Part shown: one piece after another, positions 63,148 through 64,000 of the stretch
Layout of the letters: each line of letters opens with the position of its first letter
Numbering within the stretch: the stretch's first letter is position 1
NCBI RefSeq assembly: GCF_964199755.1
Contig: NC_133917.1
Coordinates: 4,655,967-4,719,966 of the forward strand
DNA from: Larus michahellis
Lineage: Eukaryota > Chordata > Aves > Charadriiformes > Laridae
Reading direction: 5' to 3'
DNA: 64,000 nucleotides
Translations under genes and position numbers: made by a program
The notes under the pieces: generated by a model
Database searches by the model: none
What the model was told of the DNA's origin: nothing
What the model saw: the letters and a program-made list of their open reading frames with translations, nothing else

Positions 63148-63254
63148 AAACGGGGGCTTTCGGCCCTTCCCGGCCCCCCTTTCTGGGCAGTTCCCCTCGC
63201 AGGGGTGTCCTGGCAGTCGGTATGTACGGCCCCGAGCGCCACAAGGGTGTATTT
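63148..63254 (+). repeat. Direct repeat, copy A, left of the CR1
   Basis: About 107 bases sharing ggggcttt, gtgtcctggcagtcggt and cgccacaagggtg-type text with 63908..64000 in the same order and orientation. Divergence is moderate; the central part is the least similar. Confidence 0.8.
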
Positions 63255-63909
63255 GTCTCTGGGCTCAACGTGCCCTGGCGATGTGCACTGGCAGCCCAGA
63301 AACCACCTGCAGCCTGGGCCACGTCCCCAGCAGCGTGGGCAGCAGGGTGAGGGGGGGAGGAATTCTGTGCCTCTGCTCTGGGGAGACGACCCCCTTGCAG
63401 TGCTGCCTCCAGCTCTGGGGCCACTAGAAGGCCACCACAGCAGAAGGCCATGGAGCTGTTGGAGCAGGGCCAGAGGAGGCCACATAGGTGCTGGGAGGGT
63501 TGGAGCCCCTCTACTGTGAGGACAGGCTGAGAGAGCTGGGGAGGTTCAGCCTGGAGAAGAGAAGGCTCCAGGGAGACCTTCCAGTCCCTAAAGGGACTCC
63601 AGGAAAGCTGGGGAGGGACTCTGGAGCAGGGAGTGTAATGATGGGACGCAGGGTAATGGCCTCAAACTGGAACAGGGGAGATTTAGATTGGATATCAGGA
63701 AGAAGTTCTCTCCTGTGAGGGTGGTGAGCCCCTGGCCCAGGTTGCCCAGAGAAGCTGTGGCTGCCCCATCCCTGGAGGGGTTCAAGGCCAGGTTGGCCGG
63801 GGCTTGGAGCAACCTGGGCTGGTGGGAGGTGTCCCTGCCCAGGGCAGGGGGTGGCACTGGGTGGCCTTTAAGGCCCCTTCCAACCCAAACCATTCTGTGA
63901 CTCTATGAA
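63255..63909 (+). mobile_element. CR1 LINE 3' fragment, about 650 bp
   Basis: Plus orientation. It starts within the ORF2 C-terminal region (translated text LNV..CALAAQKP, parallel to the CR1 LNxSQQCALAAQKAN stretch). It runs through the gagagagctggggaggttca and tggctgccccatccctggag blocks and ends at a degenerate terminal repeat (accattctgtgactctatga). 5'-truncated, with the 3' end intact. Confidence 0.92.
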
Positions 63910-64000
63910 ACAGGGGCTTTCTGCCCTTCTGGGTCACTCACTGCACAAGGGTGTCCTGGCAGTCGGTCTGTACAGCTCTGAGCACCACAAGGGTAGATTT
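63908..64000 (+). repeat. Direct repeat, copy B, right of the CR1 (runs off the window)
   Basis: Repeats copy A (63148..63254) immediately after the CR1 end and is cut by the window edge, so its true length is unknown. Confidence 0.8.

Noticed and set aside
62174-63451. 425-codon minus-strand ORF across the LIMA1 CpG island
   Set aside because: GC-rich sequence has few stop codons. The text is low-complexity Arg/Pro/Gly/Ala with no family resemblance, runs through predicted exon 1 and its donors, and enters the CR1.

Overview
This is a protein-coding stretch of a vertebrate nuclear genome, almost certainly a bird. The interspersed repeats are CR1 LINEs of the avian type, with the 3' end that closes on a repeated ATTCTATGA. 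Introns are short, and CpG islands mark the promoters. I identified genes by reading exons, splice sites and protein sequence directly and comparing them with remembered vertebrate families; no search was run.

Layout from left to right. (1) 1-4835, plus strand: the 3' part of SMARCD1 (BAF60a, a BAF/PBAF chromatin-remodelling subunit), from the last 11 bases of one exon through eight complete exons and a 1.6 kb 3' UTR. (2) About 5640-11210, plus: complete GPD1 (cytosolic NAD-dependent glycerol-3-phosphate dehydrogenase), 8 exons, 349 aa. (3) About 12640-13375, plus: COX14, a single-coding-exon mitochondrial cytochrome c oxidase assembly factor of 52 aa. (4) 13515 to about 33700, minus: complete CERS5 (ceramide synthase 5), 10 exons, 394 aa, tail-to-tail with COX14. 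(5) 35690 to about 62960, minus: complete LIMA1 (EPLIN, an actin-binding LIM protein), 10 coding exons, 760 aa, with an internal methionine matching the EPLIN-alpha start. (6) 63120-64000: outer side of the LIMA1 CpG island, then a CR1 copy flanked by an imperfect direct repeat of about 100 bp.

The order SMARCD1-GPD1-COX14-CERS5-LIMA1 matches the gene order I recall at human 12q13, so this is a conserved syntenic block. The genes form no operon or pathway. Two touch mitochondrial redox biology (GPD1 shuttle, COX14), one makes ceramide, one remodels chromatin and one bundles actin.

I found no new biological system, CRISPR array, tRNA, retrovirus or other capsid-bearing element. The points worth a second look are the repeated flanks of the right-hand CR1, a 26-bp minisatellite in LIMA1 intron 1, NRF1/YY1-like promoter motifs, a possible divergent transcript from the LIMA1 island, and an unexplained spliceable ORF inside LIMA1 intron 3. 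Almost all other long ORFs are shadows in GC-rich islands or antisense to real exons.
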